Shown here: in pieces, positions 53,399-62,039 of the stretch
How the letters are laid out: every line of letters begins with the position of its first letter
Numbering within the stretch: the stretch's first letter is position 1
Assembly (NCBI GenBank): GCA_029245395.1
Contig: JAQWPL010000024.1
Span: 26,887-90,886 of the forward strand
Direction of reading: 5' to 3'
Source of the DNA: Gammaproteobacteria bacterium
Lineage (GTDB): Bacteria > Pseudomonadota > Gammaproteobacteria > Pseudomonadales > Pseudohongiellaceae
DNA: 64,000 bases
Position numbers and translations under genes: made by a program
The notes under the pieces: model-generated
Database searches by the model: none
What the model was told of the DNA's origin: nothing
The model's input: the letters and a program-made list of their open reading frames with translations, nothing else

Positions 53399-55639
53399 AT
53401 GAAATCTGTACTCACCAACAAACCCGCGGTCACTCCATTGCACACTGTAGACCGCCGTGGATTCCTGAAAATCAGCAGTTTGGCTGGAGCAGGCTTTTCC
53501 CTGGCCTCTTATTTGCCTGCACAGCAATTGAGTGCAGCTGAATCCAATAACTCTGGCAAGCTTGAACTGAATGCTTTTGTAGAAGTGGGCACTGATGGCT
53601 CTATTGCCCTGTACGCCCATACCCCGGAAAAAGGTCAGGGCATTAAAACATCCCTGCCCATGGTGATTGCCGAAGAATTGGGCGCCGATTGGGATGATGT
53701 CACTGTAGTCAGGGCGCCCATGAATGAAGCACGCTATGGACAACAAAGGGCCGGAGGATCCACTTCAACTCCACGCGAGTTTGATCCCATGCGCCAGGCT
53801 GGCGCAGCAGCCAGAACCATGTTCGTTGCTGCTGCTGCAAAACAGATGTCGGTAGATCCGGCGCAACTCTACACGGAAAACAGCCGGGTTATTCACCGGC
53901 AATCCGGTGACAGCCTGCCTTTTGCAGAGCTTGCTATGTCCGCAGCCATGGAGCCAGTACCTGACGTCGACAGCCTTATCTTCAAAGACCGGCAGGACTA
54001 TTACATTATCGGTACTCATGTTGGAGATGTAGACAACCAAACTATTGTCACGGGTGGTAGCAGTCTGTTTGGCTCTGATGTGCAATTGCCCGGCATGCTG
54101 CATGCTGTGTACGAAAAATGCCCTGCCACCTATGGCCGTGTAATCAGTGCCAACCTTGACCATATCAAGTCGCTTCCTGGTGTGGTCGATGCCTTTCTGG
54201 TGGAAGGCAATGATAACGTCACAGAACTGCTGGATGGAGTGGCGATTGTCGCTCGTTCCACTTGGCAGGCCTTCAAGGCAAAACAGCAGTTGGAAGTTGA
54301 GTGGGACACCTCTCAAGCTTCAAGGGATGATAACGGTGAATTTTTTGCCCGAGCGCATGAAATTGCCCAGGCGCCATGGCCCGGTGAAGGGGAGGTTACG
54401 GCTTCTGGTGATGTGGAAGGCCAATATGCCGATGAATTTACCACGACTGTTCAGGGCAATTATCAATTCCCGTACCTGGCCCATGCCTGCATGGAGCCCA
54501 TGAACTGCACCGCCCATTACCATCGTGACACCAACAGTCTGGATATCTGGGCTCCCACACGCCAGCCCGGAATTGCTTTGAATGTTATGGAGAGTGTTTT
54601 TGATATTCCCGAGGAGCAGGTCACCTTGCACCAGATGCGTATGGGTGGCTCTTTTGGCCGACGCCGTTTCCAGGATTACTCCTGCGAAGTGACTGCCATT
54701 GCCAGGCGCTTCGACGTGCCGGTAAAACTACTTTGGACCCGCGAAGATGACCTGATGCATGACCAATACCGTCCCGGCGGTGTCTATGCCTTCAAAGGTG
54801 CTGTCAGCAGGGAAGGTCGAGTAGTTGCCATGCAAAATCATCTGATCGGGCCCGCAGTACGTGGAAGTGCCACCAATGGTACACGCGTGGGCAGAGCTGA
54901 ATTCCCGGCGTTGAATATTGATCATTACCGCGCCGCTGTTTCATTGATTGATACCAACACGCCTTCCGGCGCATGGCGCGCCCCCGGGTCCAATTCTATG
55001 GGCTGGGCCGTGCAAAGTTTTATCAGCGAACTGGCCCATGCGGCTGGGCGTGACAATGTTGAACTGCTGATCGAATTGATGGGTGAGCCCCGCTGGTTTG
55101 TGGAAGGCAATAGGGGCTCGCTGAATACCGGAAGGGCTGTGGATGTTATCAAACTGGCGGCAGAACAAAGCGGCTGGGGTAAAACCCTGCCAGAAGGAAG
55201 GGGTTTGGGTTTCTCTTTCCATTTCAGTCATTCCGCCCATGTGGCTGAAGTCGCTGAGGTGAGTGTAGATGCCAATAAAAATGTCACCATCCATAAAGTA
55301 ACAGCAGCAGTTGATATCGGACCTGTCATTAATATGAGCGGCGCGCTCAAGCAAATCGAAGGGGGTGTTCTGGACGGTATCAGCTCAATGCTGGGACTGG
55401 AAATCACCATGCAAGACGGTATTGTCGAGCAGCAAAATTTCCACCAGTACAATATATTGCGGATGAAGAATGCCGCAACAGAAATAGACGCGCATTTTAT
55501 TCAAAGTGACAACCACCCAACCGGCTTGGGCGAGCCTTGTTTGCCGCCAGTTGCCTCGGCGGTTTGCAATGCCATTTTTGCTGCCACAGGTCACAGAATA
55601 CGAACGTTGCCGATTACAAAGGAAGGGTTTTCGGTTTAA
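53399..55639 (+). CDS. Molybdopterin-binding aldehyde/isoquinoline oxidoreductase, large subunit (Tat-exported)
   Basis: A 746-residue xanthine-dehydrogenase family protein with a Tat leader (DRRGFLKISSLAGAGFSL). Features of the IorB-type subfamily: TPEKGQGIKTSLPMVIAEELG, QRAGGSTSTPREFDPMRQAG, GNYQFPYLAHACMEPMNCTA, RMGGSFGRRRFQDY, TPSGAWRAPGSN and the active-site GLGEPCLPP, with the catalytic Glu at residue 712. These enzymes oxidise aldehydes or N-heterocycles and need a small [2Fe-2S] subunit, which is not encoded next to it; an OsmC gene is there instead. Confidence 0.9.
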   Translation: MKSVLTNKPAVTPLHTVDRRGFLKISSLAGAGFSLASYLPAQQLSAAESNNSGKLELNAFVEVGTDGSIALYAHTPEKGQGIKTSLPMVIAEELGADWDDVTVVRAPMNEARYGQQRAGGSTSTPREFDPMRQAGAAARTMFVAAAAKQMSVDPAQLYTENSRVIHRQSGDSLPFAELAMSAAMEPVPDVDSLIFKDRQDYYIIGTHVGDVDNQTIVTGGSSLFGSDVQLPGMLHAVYEKCPATYGRVISANLDHIKSLPGVVDAFLVEGNDNVTELLDGVAIVARSTWQAFKAKQQLEVEWDTSQASRDDNGEFFARAHEIAQAPWPGEGEVTASGDVEGQYADEFTTTVQGNYQFPYLAHACMEPMNCTAHYHRDTNSLDIWAPTRQPGIALNVMESVFDIPEEQVTLHQMRMGGSFGRRRFQDYSCEVTAIARRFDVPVKLLWTREDDLMHDQYRPGGVYAFKGAVSREGRVVAMQNHLIGPAVRGSATNGTRVGRAEFPALNIDHYRAAVSLIDTNTPSGAWRAPGSNSMGWAVQSFISELAHAAGRDNVELLIELMGEPRWFVEGNRGSLNTGRAVDVIKLAAEQSGWGKTLPEGRGLGFSFHFSHSAHVAEVAEVSVDANKNVTIHKVTAAVDIGPVINMSGALKQIEGGVLDGISSMLGLEITMQDGIVEQQNFHQYNILRMKNAATEIDAHFIQSDNHPTGLGEPCLPPVASAVCNAIFAATGHRIRTLPITKEGFSV

Positions 55640-55664
55640 ACAATTAATTCCTTAGGAATAAAAA

Positions 55665-55701
55665 GAGTAAGAGCCACCTGATTATCAAGGATCTCTTGCT
55701 C
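55665..55701. repeat. Decayed palindromic repeat / terminator-like element
   Basis: GAGTAAGAGCCACCTGAT and ATCAAGGATCTCTTGCTC are imperfect inverted copies. The GAGCCAC and ATCAAG parts are shared with the REP-like elements at 27.4 and 47.6 kb. It lies between convergent genes. Confidence 0.5.
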
Positions 55702-55768
55702 AAGGCTGTCCAGGTCTTATAAACTTTTTCTCGGAGTTTACTCCTGGGAAGTCAGGTCCGACTAAGCG

Positions 55769-56719
55769 TTAGTCCAGGCCGAGGAAGCGAGCCGGATTTA
55801 TTTTGGTCATTAAATCGATCTCGTCCTGTGTGAATCCTTCCTCTACCAGAACTTCCAAAGCCATTTCGAAAGAGCGGGCGTAGTCCACTCTGCCGAGTTG
55901 TCCGAGATCTGTCGTTAACACTATATTTTCCGGGCCCAGTTCCCGTATATCCGCAAGTTTTTGCGGACCATAATCATTCACCGGATTTACCAGATCGACG
56001 ACTGCGGGACCGCCACCTGTAAAACCATCGCCGCTCAGTACAACCTCGATATAGGCACCCAGGCGAATCATTTCCTTCATTGTCGCCATTGAGACAGGCA
56101 TTCTGCTGTGGTTGGGATGTTGTACATAAACCTGGTCGACCCCTGCGACTTTTGCCTCCTGAATAAGCAGTAATGCTTCATCAGGGCTTACGTGTCCGGT
56201 CGAAAGCGCAAGATTATGTTCAGCCATGACTTCCAGCACTTGATACACCTCGGGCAGGAGTTCACCGTTGCGTGTAACCAAAACCGCATTTTCAGGATTA
56301 GGATTTCTGTACTCAGCGTCCATTGTTGGCATATAAACCACCTTGCCGTGACCACCGAGGGACAATGCCATGGCTGCAACGGCTGATGGGTTTATGCCGC
56401 CAACATAACGGTTTAGTACGATGCCGCCAAACAATTCAATATCCGGTACAACTTGTGACACCAGGTAGGCCCACGATGCCGTTTCAGTGTGATGTTCCTT
56501 GAACACAATCCCGCGCATGCCTGAGATGCGAGCAATCTGAGCGGCTTCAATTGCATCGAATTTGCGGCCAAAATTCAGCACTTGAGATTGCGGGGCCACG
56601 TGGGCATGGAGATCAATAATGCCTTCAAGGGATGGTGCTTCGTCCGGTTGTGCCGTTACAACGGAGGTAACCGCAACCAGCGACGTAAACATTAATACTA
56701 TCCAAATCCGAAATTTCAT
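55769..56719 (-). CDS. DUF6282 family metal-dependent hydrolase
   Basis: A 316-residue exported TIM-barrel protein (leader ends VVTAQPD). The metal motif HAH is in IIDLHAHVAPQSQ, followed by GMRGIVFKEHHTE, ELFGGIVLNRYVGG, LALSTGHVSPDEALL, VQHPNHSRMPV and VLTTDLGQLGRVDY, as in DUF6282 amidohydrolases. All expected His and Asp ligands can be seen. The substrate is unknown. It lies with a GlcG-like gene and the TctCBA transporter on the same strand. Confidence 0.85.
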   Translation of the reverse strand: MKFRIWIVLMFTSLVAVTSVVTAQPDEAPSLEGIIDLHAHVAPQSQVLNFGRKFDAIEAAQIARISGMRGIVFKEHHTETASWAYLVSQVVPDIELFGGIVLNRYVGGINPSAVAAMALSLGGHGKVVYMPTMDAEYRNPNPENAVLVTRNGELLPEVYQVLEVMAEHNLALSTGHVSPDEALLLIQEAKVAGVDQVYVQHPNHSRMPVSMATMKEMIRLGAYIEVVLSGDGFTGGGPAVVDLVNPVNDYGPQKLADIRELGPENIVLTTDLGQLGRVDYARSFEMALEVLVEEGFTQDEIDLMTKINPARFLGLD

Positions 56720-56772
56720 GGTGTGCCCCTTGGAATTATTTTATTTGTCTCTTTGATAACTATTGGTTGTCT

Positions 56773-57291
56773 TTATTCAACGGCGGCCGCGCCTGCACGC
56801 GCCGCAATACCATCTTGTTCGCCACTGCCACCCGACATGCCGATACCACCGATCAGCTCTCCGTCGACTATGATGGGAATCCCGCCGTCCAGTGGAACCG
56901 CACCGCGTAAGTTCAATAACCTGATGCCTTGACCACCCTGAGCCACCCCATCCTCGAACACTTTCGTCGGGCGCCGGAACAACGCTGCCGAGCGTGCTTT
57001 GTCGATCGCCACTTCGACACTACCGGTCTGGGTTCCATCCAGCTTCTCGAAGTAAACCAGATGCCCACCCGTATCGACAATGGCAATCGCCATCAGCCAA
57101 CCGTTGTTCTGAGCCACTTCGACTGCGGCGGCTGTTACAGTTTTTGCGTCGGACAAACTAATAGGGCGTCCGTATGGAATCTGCGGCGGCGCTGCAAATT
57201 CTTCCTGACCCTCAACGATTAAAGGGAAAACCAGGCACAACGCAAGACCTTTAAGGAGAGTTTGTAACATTTGTCTCGTTGCCATCATCAT
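56773..57291 (-). CDS. GlcG/HbpS-like protein (DUF336)
   Basis: A 172-residue exported protein (leader ends VEGQEE). The family blocks are SLSDAKTVTAAAVEVAQNNG, IAIVDTGGHLVYFEKLDGT, SVEVAIDKARSAALFRRPT and IIVDGELIGGIGMSGG. Some members bind heme (HbpS), others accompany glycolate or aromatic catabolism genes; the role here is unknown. It lies 53 bases upstream of the DUF6282 hydrolase gene on the same strand. Confidence 0.88.
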   Translation of the reverse strand: MMMATRQMLQTLLKGLALCLVFPLIVEGQEEFAAPPQIPYGRPISLSDAKTVTAAAVEVAQNNGWLMAIAIVDTGGHLVYFEKLDGTQTGSVEVAIDKARSAALFRRPTKVFEDGVAQGGQGIRLLNLRGAVPLDGGIPIIVDGELIGGIGMSGGSGEQDGIAARAGAAAVE

Positions 57292-57422
57292 GTGCTTCCT
57301 GAATATATGTACTGGAAGAATAAACGGGTCATCCTGTGTCGTCCAGCATGAAAGTGATTCCAGAACCCTTCAGCCGTTCACGGTCAGGTAGTCGCTTGAT
57401 TTAAAAGGACTTTTTTCAAGGA

Positions 57423-58913
57423 CTATGATCCCTTTGAATTAAGTAGTTTACTGATCGCAGGCCATATAAAAGTAATAATCGCTACTACAATGATGGCCAA
57501 AGCCAGTGGGCGTGAAACGAATCCCATAAGACTCCCTTCACCTACAATGATCTGCCTGCGCAACGAATTCTCGATGAGATCACCCAGAATAAGCCCCAGG
57601 ATCAGTGCTGCAGTGGAATAATTGAACTTGTCAAAGAAATAACCAACCAGGCTGAAAATAAACATGACAAAGACATCATAGAAGCTGTTATTCAGCGAGT
57701 AGGCACCCACCAGGCCGAGGGCCACGATGAAGGTACCCAGTAACGGATACGGCAACTTGAGAATGTGAGCAAACTGACTGGTGACGAAGCGACCGCCAAT
57801 AAAAAGGAGCAGGGCCGAAGCGATCATCGCCAAAAAAATGGCATTGAGTAATATCGGTTGCTCTCTGATGAGCAATGGACCTGGCGTTAGTCCAATGATC
57901 AGGAAGGAGGCCATGATGACAGCCGCGACTGGACTTCCAGGAATACCGAGCACCATAGTAGGCACCATAGAACCACCAATAGCGGCGTTATTCGACGATT
58001 CCGGAGCAATAATCCCGCGTGGATTTCCATCACCAAAAGAAGGTTTTTCGTCTTTATGCCTACCGGAGGCTTCCCCGTAGGCAATCAGACTGGCAATAGA
58101 ACCACCTGCAGCTGGAATGATCCCGATGAGGGTGCCAAGGATCGATCCCTTGAGAAAGGTATCCCACATCTTTGCCATATCCGAGAACTTCATCAATGTC
58201 ATTGATATCTTGCCTTTGGTGCGCAGGTTAGTGTCGCGTTGATAGTATCGCTCGATATTTTTGTAGACTTCAGCAATGGCAAAGGCGCCAATCATCACAG
58301 AAATGTAATTTATCCCGTTAAGTAGAAAGGGTTGCCCGAAAGAGAATCGTTCCATGCCATTGATACTGTCAATGCCAATGGTGGAAATCATCAGCCCGAT
58401 GAGTACAGCAAGGATAGCTTTCATCTGATTCCTGGCTCCGATGCTGGTGATGCAACCCAGGCCTATCAGGCCCAGGCCGAAGTACTCTGCGCTTTGAAAG
58501 GAAAGCGCAGCAGAGGCCAGTAACGGGGCCGCCAGAAGCATGATGAAAGCAGAGAATATAGCGCCAAAAGCAGATGCAGTGACTGCCAGTCCCAGTGCTT
58601 TACCGGCCATGCCATTTTGGGCCATCGGATAACCGTCAAATGTCGTGGCAATGGCTTCAGGGGTGCCCGGTGTCTTGAGTAGGATTGCAGAGATCGAACC
58701 GCCGGTTGCACCACCCAGATAAACGGTCACCAAAAGTACTATCGCCGGGATTGGATCCATCGAGTAGGTGAATGGCAGGCAGAGAATGATGGCCATGGAA
58801 GAACTCAGGCCAGGCAAAGAGCCGCAGATTATGCCGAACAGGGTTCCTATCACAATCAATGATAGAGTCAGCGGATTAAAAACCACCTCTATGGACTGGA
58901 GGATAATATCCAA
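57423..58913 (-). CDS. tctA: Tripartite tricarboxylate transporter large permease TctA
   Basis: A ~496-residue membrane protein with about 11-12 hydrophobic segments. Conserved blocks: IGTLFGIICGSLPGLSSSMA, YLGGATGGSISAILLKTPGTP, TTFDGYPMAQNG, GTLIGIIPAAGGSIASLIAYGEA and VPTMVLGIPGSPVAAVI. It forms the channel for carboxylate uptake with TctB and the binding protein TctC. A TTG start at 58913 with AAAGGA before it is preferred over an upstream ATG (59063) because it clears the tctB stop by 20 bases and matches the family's usual start. Order is tctC-tctB-tctA. Confidence 0.9.
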   Translation of the reverse strand: MDIILQSIEVVFNPLTLSLIVIGTLFGIICGSLPGLSSSMAIILCLPFTYSMDPIPAIVLLVTVYLGGATGGSISAILLKTPGTPEAIATTFDGYPMAQNGMAGKALGLAVTASAFGAIFSAFIMLLAAPLLASAALSFQSAEYFGLGLIGLGCITSIGARNQMKAILAVLIGLMISTIGIDSINGMERFSFGQPFLLNGINYISVMIGAFAIAEVYKNIERYYQRDTNLRTKGKISMTLMKFSDMAKMWDTFLKGSILGTLIGIIPAAGGSIASLIAYGEASGRHKDEKPSFGDGNPRGIIAPESSNNAAIGGSMVPTMVLGIPGSPVAAVIMASFLIIGLTPGPLLIREQPILLNAIFLAMIASALLLFIGGRFVTSQFAHILKLPYPLLGTFIVALGLVGAYSLNNSFYDVFVMFIFSLVGYFFDKFNYSTAALILGLILGDLIENSLRRQIIVGEGSLMGFVSRPLALAIIVVAIITFIWPAISKLLNSKGS

Positions 58914-58933
58914 AATTTCGAATCCTTTTTGTT

Positions 58934-59419
58934 TTAATAGACCAGGTAACTGAGTTCCCGGAACAGACCAATTCCGCGCGGCAGTGGCACGTAAAACACA
59001 GAGCCAAATACGCTTACCAATACCAGAGCGCCAACGATTGAAAAAACAGTCAGCAATCGCCACTTGCTATAACCGAATGAAGTGGGGGCAATGAAAAGGT
59101 AAAGCGTGGTGCTGACTGCAAAGCCAAGGATACTCAGGAGCACAATGTAACTGGCAAGGAGACAAATATTTACCAGCAGAAGGCGGCCTTCCGGGAGTTT
59201 CAAATTGAACAACGAGAGTTGAACCGATTTGTTTTCCTTGATGGTGTTGATGGTTATAAACAACAACACCATCAACGCAAGAACGCCGATGATTTGGGGA
59301 AAGCCACTGGCACCCAGAATATCAACGGTGTCATCAATATTCGGCAGTTGCATCGCTTGGTACAGATAAAAGACGATGAACAATCCGAGAATAATATTGA
59401 AAATAACTTCGATTGCCAT
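58934..59419 (-). CDS. tctB: Tripartite tricarboxylate transporter small subunit TctB
   Basis: A 161-residue membrane protein with four hydrophobic segments (NIILGLFIVFYLYQAM, FPQIIGVLALMVLLFITI, LLLVNICLLASYIVLLSILG, LLTVFSIVGALVLVSVFGSVFY). The ASGFPQIIGVLAL phrase is characteristic of TctB. It is the small membrane partner of TctA and lies between tctC and tctA. Confidence 0.85.
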   Translation of the reverse strand: MAIEVIFNIILGLFIVFYLYQAMQLPNIDDTVDILGASGFPQIIGVLALMVLLFITINTIKENKSVQLSLFNLKLPEGRLLLVNICLLASYIVLLSILGFAVSTTLYLFIAPTSFGYSKWRLLTVFSIVGALVLVSVFGSVFYVPLPRGIGLFRELSYLVY

Positions 59420-59455
59420 GATTCAGAAGTTCTCCACAAGAACACTGTTAGATAA

Positions 59456-60469
59456 TTATTGCTGGTTGACCAATCCCAGTTCCTTAAAGATAGTCGCGAA
59501 ATTTTCATATTCGGCGTCCCAGGAATTACTGAACTCACCGGCTTCCATGTATCCAGGAACAAGGTTAGTCATTTCCCTTTCCTCCATTTCCTTGTATTGA
59601 GGATCGTCATAGGCTTTCTGGAAAGCTTCTATGAGGACATTCTTGATCTCAAGCGGTGTGTCTTTCCTGATAGAAAATCCACGCCAGGATCCTTGCGTGA
59701 AATTGATGCCTTTTTCAACAGAACCGGGAACATCCTGTAAACCAGGAACATCAAGACGCTTGTCATTGAGAACGACCAAAGGACGCACATCACCGCTGGA
59801 AACCAGGCCCATGAAGGAAATGAGCTTGTCCTGATAGACGTCGAGTTCGCCGCCGAGAATAGCCGCTTTCAATTCGGCGCCGGATTTGTAGGGTACGTAG
59901 GTCCACTCAATTCCGGCAGCCTCGGCAAAGGCGCTGGCGATGTAGTTATCCAGACCGCCGGGAGACAAACCTCCAATTTTCAGGTTACCGGGATTTTCCC
60001 TGGCAAAGGTAAGTAGTTCTTCCACAGTATTGTGAGGACTATTATCAGCAACACCGAACAGCACAATGTCGTTTTGGATTTTCAGGAGGGGTTCGAATTC
60101 TGTTCGAAACTTGACTGAACTTTTATTCTGGGCTTCGACTATTAACAAAGACGGTGTAATTTCCAGGATGGTGTAACCATCAGCCGGCGCATTTACTGCA
60201 TAAAGCAGGCCTTCAATGGTACCAGCGCCACTTTTATTAATCGCAACCAGTGATTCACCCAGATATCGGGAGACGATCTGAGAATACTGGCGGGCGAAAA
60301 TATCGCTGGCACCCCCGGTGCCAAACGGTATGACCATTTCAACGGAATGTCTGGGGAAGATCTCCAGGTTTGCGCTGGAAACAGAGACATCCTGGATATC
60401 AGTTATGACGGCTATGGCAATAAGAACGCCGACTGTCAGTGCCATAACTAGATTTTTACTGAATTTCAT
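59456..60469 (-). CDS. tctC: Tripartite tricarboxylate transporter substrate-binding protein TctC
   Basis: A 337-residue periplasmic binding protein (Bug family). A leader is followed by VEMVIPFGTGGASDIFARQY, INKSGAGTIEGLLYAV, DGYTILEITPSL, LKIGGLSPGGLDNYIASAF, TYVPYKSGAELKAAILGGELDV and VRPLVVLNDKRLDV, all typical of TctC. It captures a carboxylate, species unknown, and hands it to TctAB. It is the first gene of the operon. The gap upstream (60470-60723) separates it from a divergent peroxidase gene. Confidence 0.92.
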   Translation of the reverse strand: MKFSKNLVMALTVGVLIAIAVITDIQDVSVSSANLEIFPRHSVEMVIPFGTGGASDIFARQYSQIVSRYLGESLVAINKSGAGTIEGLLYAVNAPADGYTILEITPSLLIVEAQNKSSVKFRTEFEPLLKIQNDIVLFGVADNSPHNTVEELLTFARENPGNLKIGGLSPGGLDNYIASAFAEAAGIEWTYVPYKSGAELKAAILGGELDVYQDKLISFMGLVSSGDVRPLVVLNDKRLDVPGLQDVPGSVEKGINFTQGSWRGFSIRKDTPLEIKNVLIEAFQKAYDDPQYKEMEEREMTNLVPGYMEAGEFSNSWDAEYENFATIFKELGLVNQQ

Positions 60470-60723
60470 TTTCCGGTCTTCCAGGAGATAAAAAAATGAG
60501 GTCAGAGCACATTGTATCTATGAAAACCTAGAATAGCCTTATGAAAATAGCCTTCACTATAAACATTGCCCACACTAAGTTTTGCCAGGCTCGGGGAAGT
60601 AAAATCAAAAGTGGACGACCAGGGATTACAGAGATACTCTTCTTGCAAATATAAATCTGAATAAAGGAATCTTGTATCAGGAATTCAAGTACCTTATATC
60701 CCGGTTTCTTTACCATTATCCTT
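60470..60723. other. Divergent intergenic region, tctC / MauG-like peroxidase
   Basis: About 250 bases that should hold promoters for both genes. A GAGGTCAGAGCAC half-site at ~60500 resembles one arm of the REP-like palindromes. I see no convincing promoter boxes or gene. The 5' leader of the peroxidase extends into its right end. Confidence 0.4.
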
Positions 60724-61905
60724 TTGGCATTGATGAGCCAATTCGCTTCCCTGGTCTCAGCGCAAAATGAAACCGGGACGGCGAGAGTTATTAACACGGA
60801 TTCAGATGTTTCTGATTCTTATGCCGCCACGCACAAGGCAACTGAAGTGCTTGGGCGTTTGCTGTTTTGGGATCCAGTCCTTTCCGGCAGCCGTGATACA
60901 GCTTGTGCCACCTGTCATCATCCTGATTTTTCATATACCGATGGGCGTGATCTTTCCCGGGGGACTGGCGCGGAAGGTCTGGGGCCGGCTCGGTTAGACA
61001 TCAGTGGCGGCACAATTCCACTGGTCAGACGCAATTCTCCTACTGTGCTTAATACAGCGCTCAACGGCATGGGCAGATTCAACGGGAATGGCGGCAATAA
61101 TTCAGGCAGGCTGCAACAAAATAATACAGGGCAACGCGCTCCGATGTTTTGGGACAGCCGCGTTCGTAGTCTGGCCTTGCAGGCGCTTGAGCCCATCAAG
61201 GAATTCGAAGAGATGCGTGGCGATGCTTACCCGGTTGAAGAGGCGCTGGATAGGGTGGTAGCCCGACTCCAGGAAATCCCTGAGTACCCTATTCTTTTTG
61301 AAGACGCCTTCGGCAGCGGTACAGTGATTACAGCGGACCGTATCGGTACAGCAATTGCGGCATTTGAGCGCACGCTGATCGCCATGAATAGCCCGGTTGA
61401 TAAATTCCTCGCCGGGGACACCGGTGCGCTTACCGGGCAACAGCAGCGTGGGCTGAAGACCTTTGAAGAAGTCCGTTGTGACAACTGCCACGGTGGTCCG
61501 ATGTTCTCGGATTACACCTTACATACGCAGGGCATTCCCGAGAATTCGCTGTTAACAGAAGCCGATCCTGGGGTGGGGAGATTCAATTTCCGGACACCCA
61601 CTTTGCGCAATGTCGCACTGACTGCACCTTATATGCACAACGGAACGCTAAAGACGCTTGCTGACGTACTTGATTTCTACAATAGAGGTCAATCCGAGAA
61701 TCCCAATGTAGCCGAAGCGGGAGATGGGCAAAATGCCGGTGGATTGGCTCGCCTTGATGCGAGTTTCATTGATGTACCCCAAATGAGTGATCGCGATATG
61801 GAAGATATCATCGCGTTTCTGGAAGCCTTGACCGATACTGACTTCGACCGGAGCGTCCCGACTTCGGTACCCAGTGGGTTGATACCAGGGGGTAGTGTCC
61901 AGTAA
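60724..61905 (+). CDS. MauG/cytochrome c peroxidase-like diheme protein
   Basis: About 393 residues. Two heme motifs: CATCH in DTACATCHHPDFSYTDGRD and CDNCH in EVRCDNCHGGPMFSD. Between them lie RRNSPTVLNTALN, MFWDSRVRSLALQAL and AIAAFERTLIAMNSPVDKF, as in the CCP/MauG family; the end has LRNVALTAPYMHNGTLKTL. It acts in the periplasm, reducing peroxide or modifying another protein. The start is a problem: the hydrophobic leader extends upstream of TTG 60724 (FFTIILLALMSQF), but there is no ATG, GTG or TTG in frame before it and a TGA stop lies ~63 bases upstream. Confidence 0.85.
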   Translation: MALMSQFASLVSAQNETGTARVINTDSDVSDSYAATHKATEVLGRLLFWDPVLSGSRDTACATCHHPDFSYTDGRDLSRGTGAEGLGPARLDISGGTIPLVRRNSPTVLNTALNGMGRFNGNGGNNSGRLQQNNTGQRAPMFWDSRVRSLALQALEPIKEFEEMRGDAYPVEEALDRVVARLQEIPEYPILFEDAFGSGTVITADRIGTAIAAFERTLIAMNSPVDKFLAGDTGALTGQQQRGLKTFEEVRCDNCHGGPMFSDYTLHTQGIPENSLLTEADPGVGRFNFRTPTLRNVALTAPYMHNGTLKTLADVLDFYNRGQSENPNVAEAGDGQNAGGLARLDASFIDVPQMSDRDMEDIIAFLEALTDTDFDRSVPTSVPSGLIPGGSVQ

Positions 61906-62039
61906 GTGTCAGCAGATCCAAACTGGCAAACTTCACCCCAACCCGAAACCAAAAGGTAGGCGTTACACAATTATCCAAATTGGGCTTCTGCTATCATTAA
62001 TCCTGATATTTTGAGCCGGTCCTGGAGTCCCTTTCTACG

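Noticed and set aside
53156..54316. Long open frames on the - strand under the OsmC and molybdopterin genes
   Set aside because: They are antisense shadows of well-supported genes.
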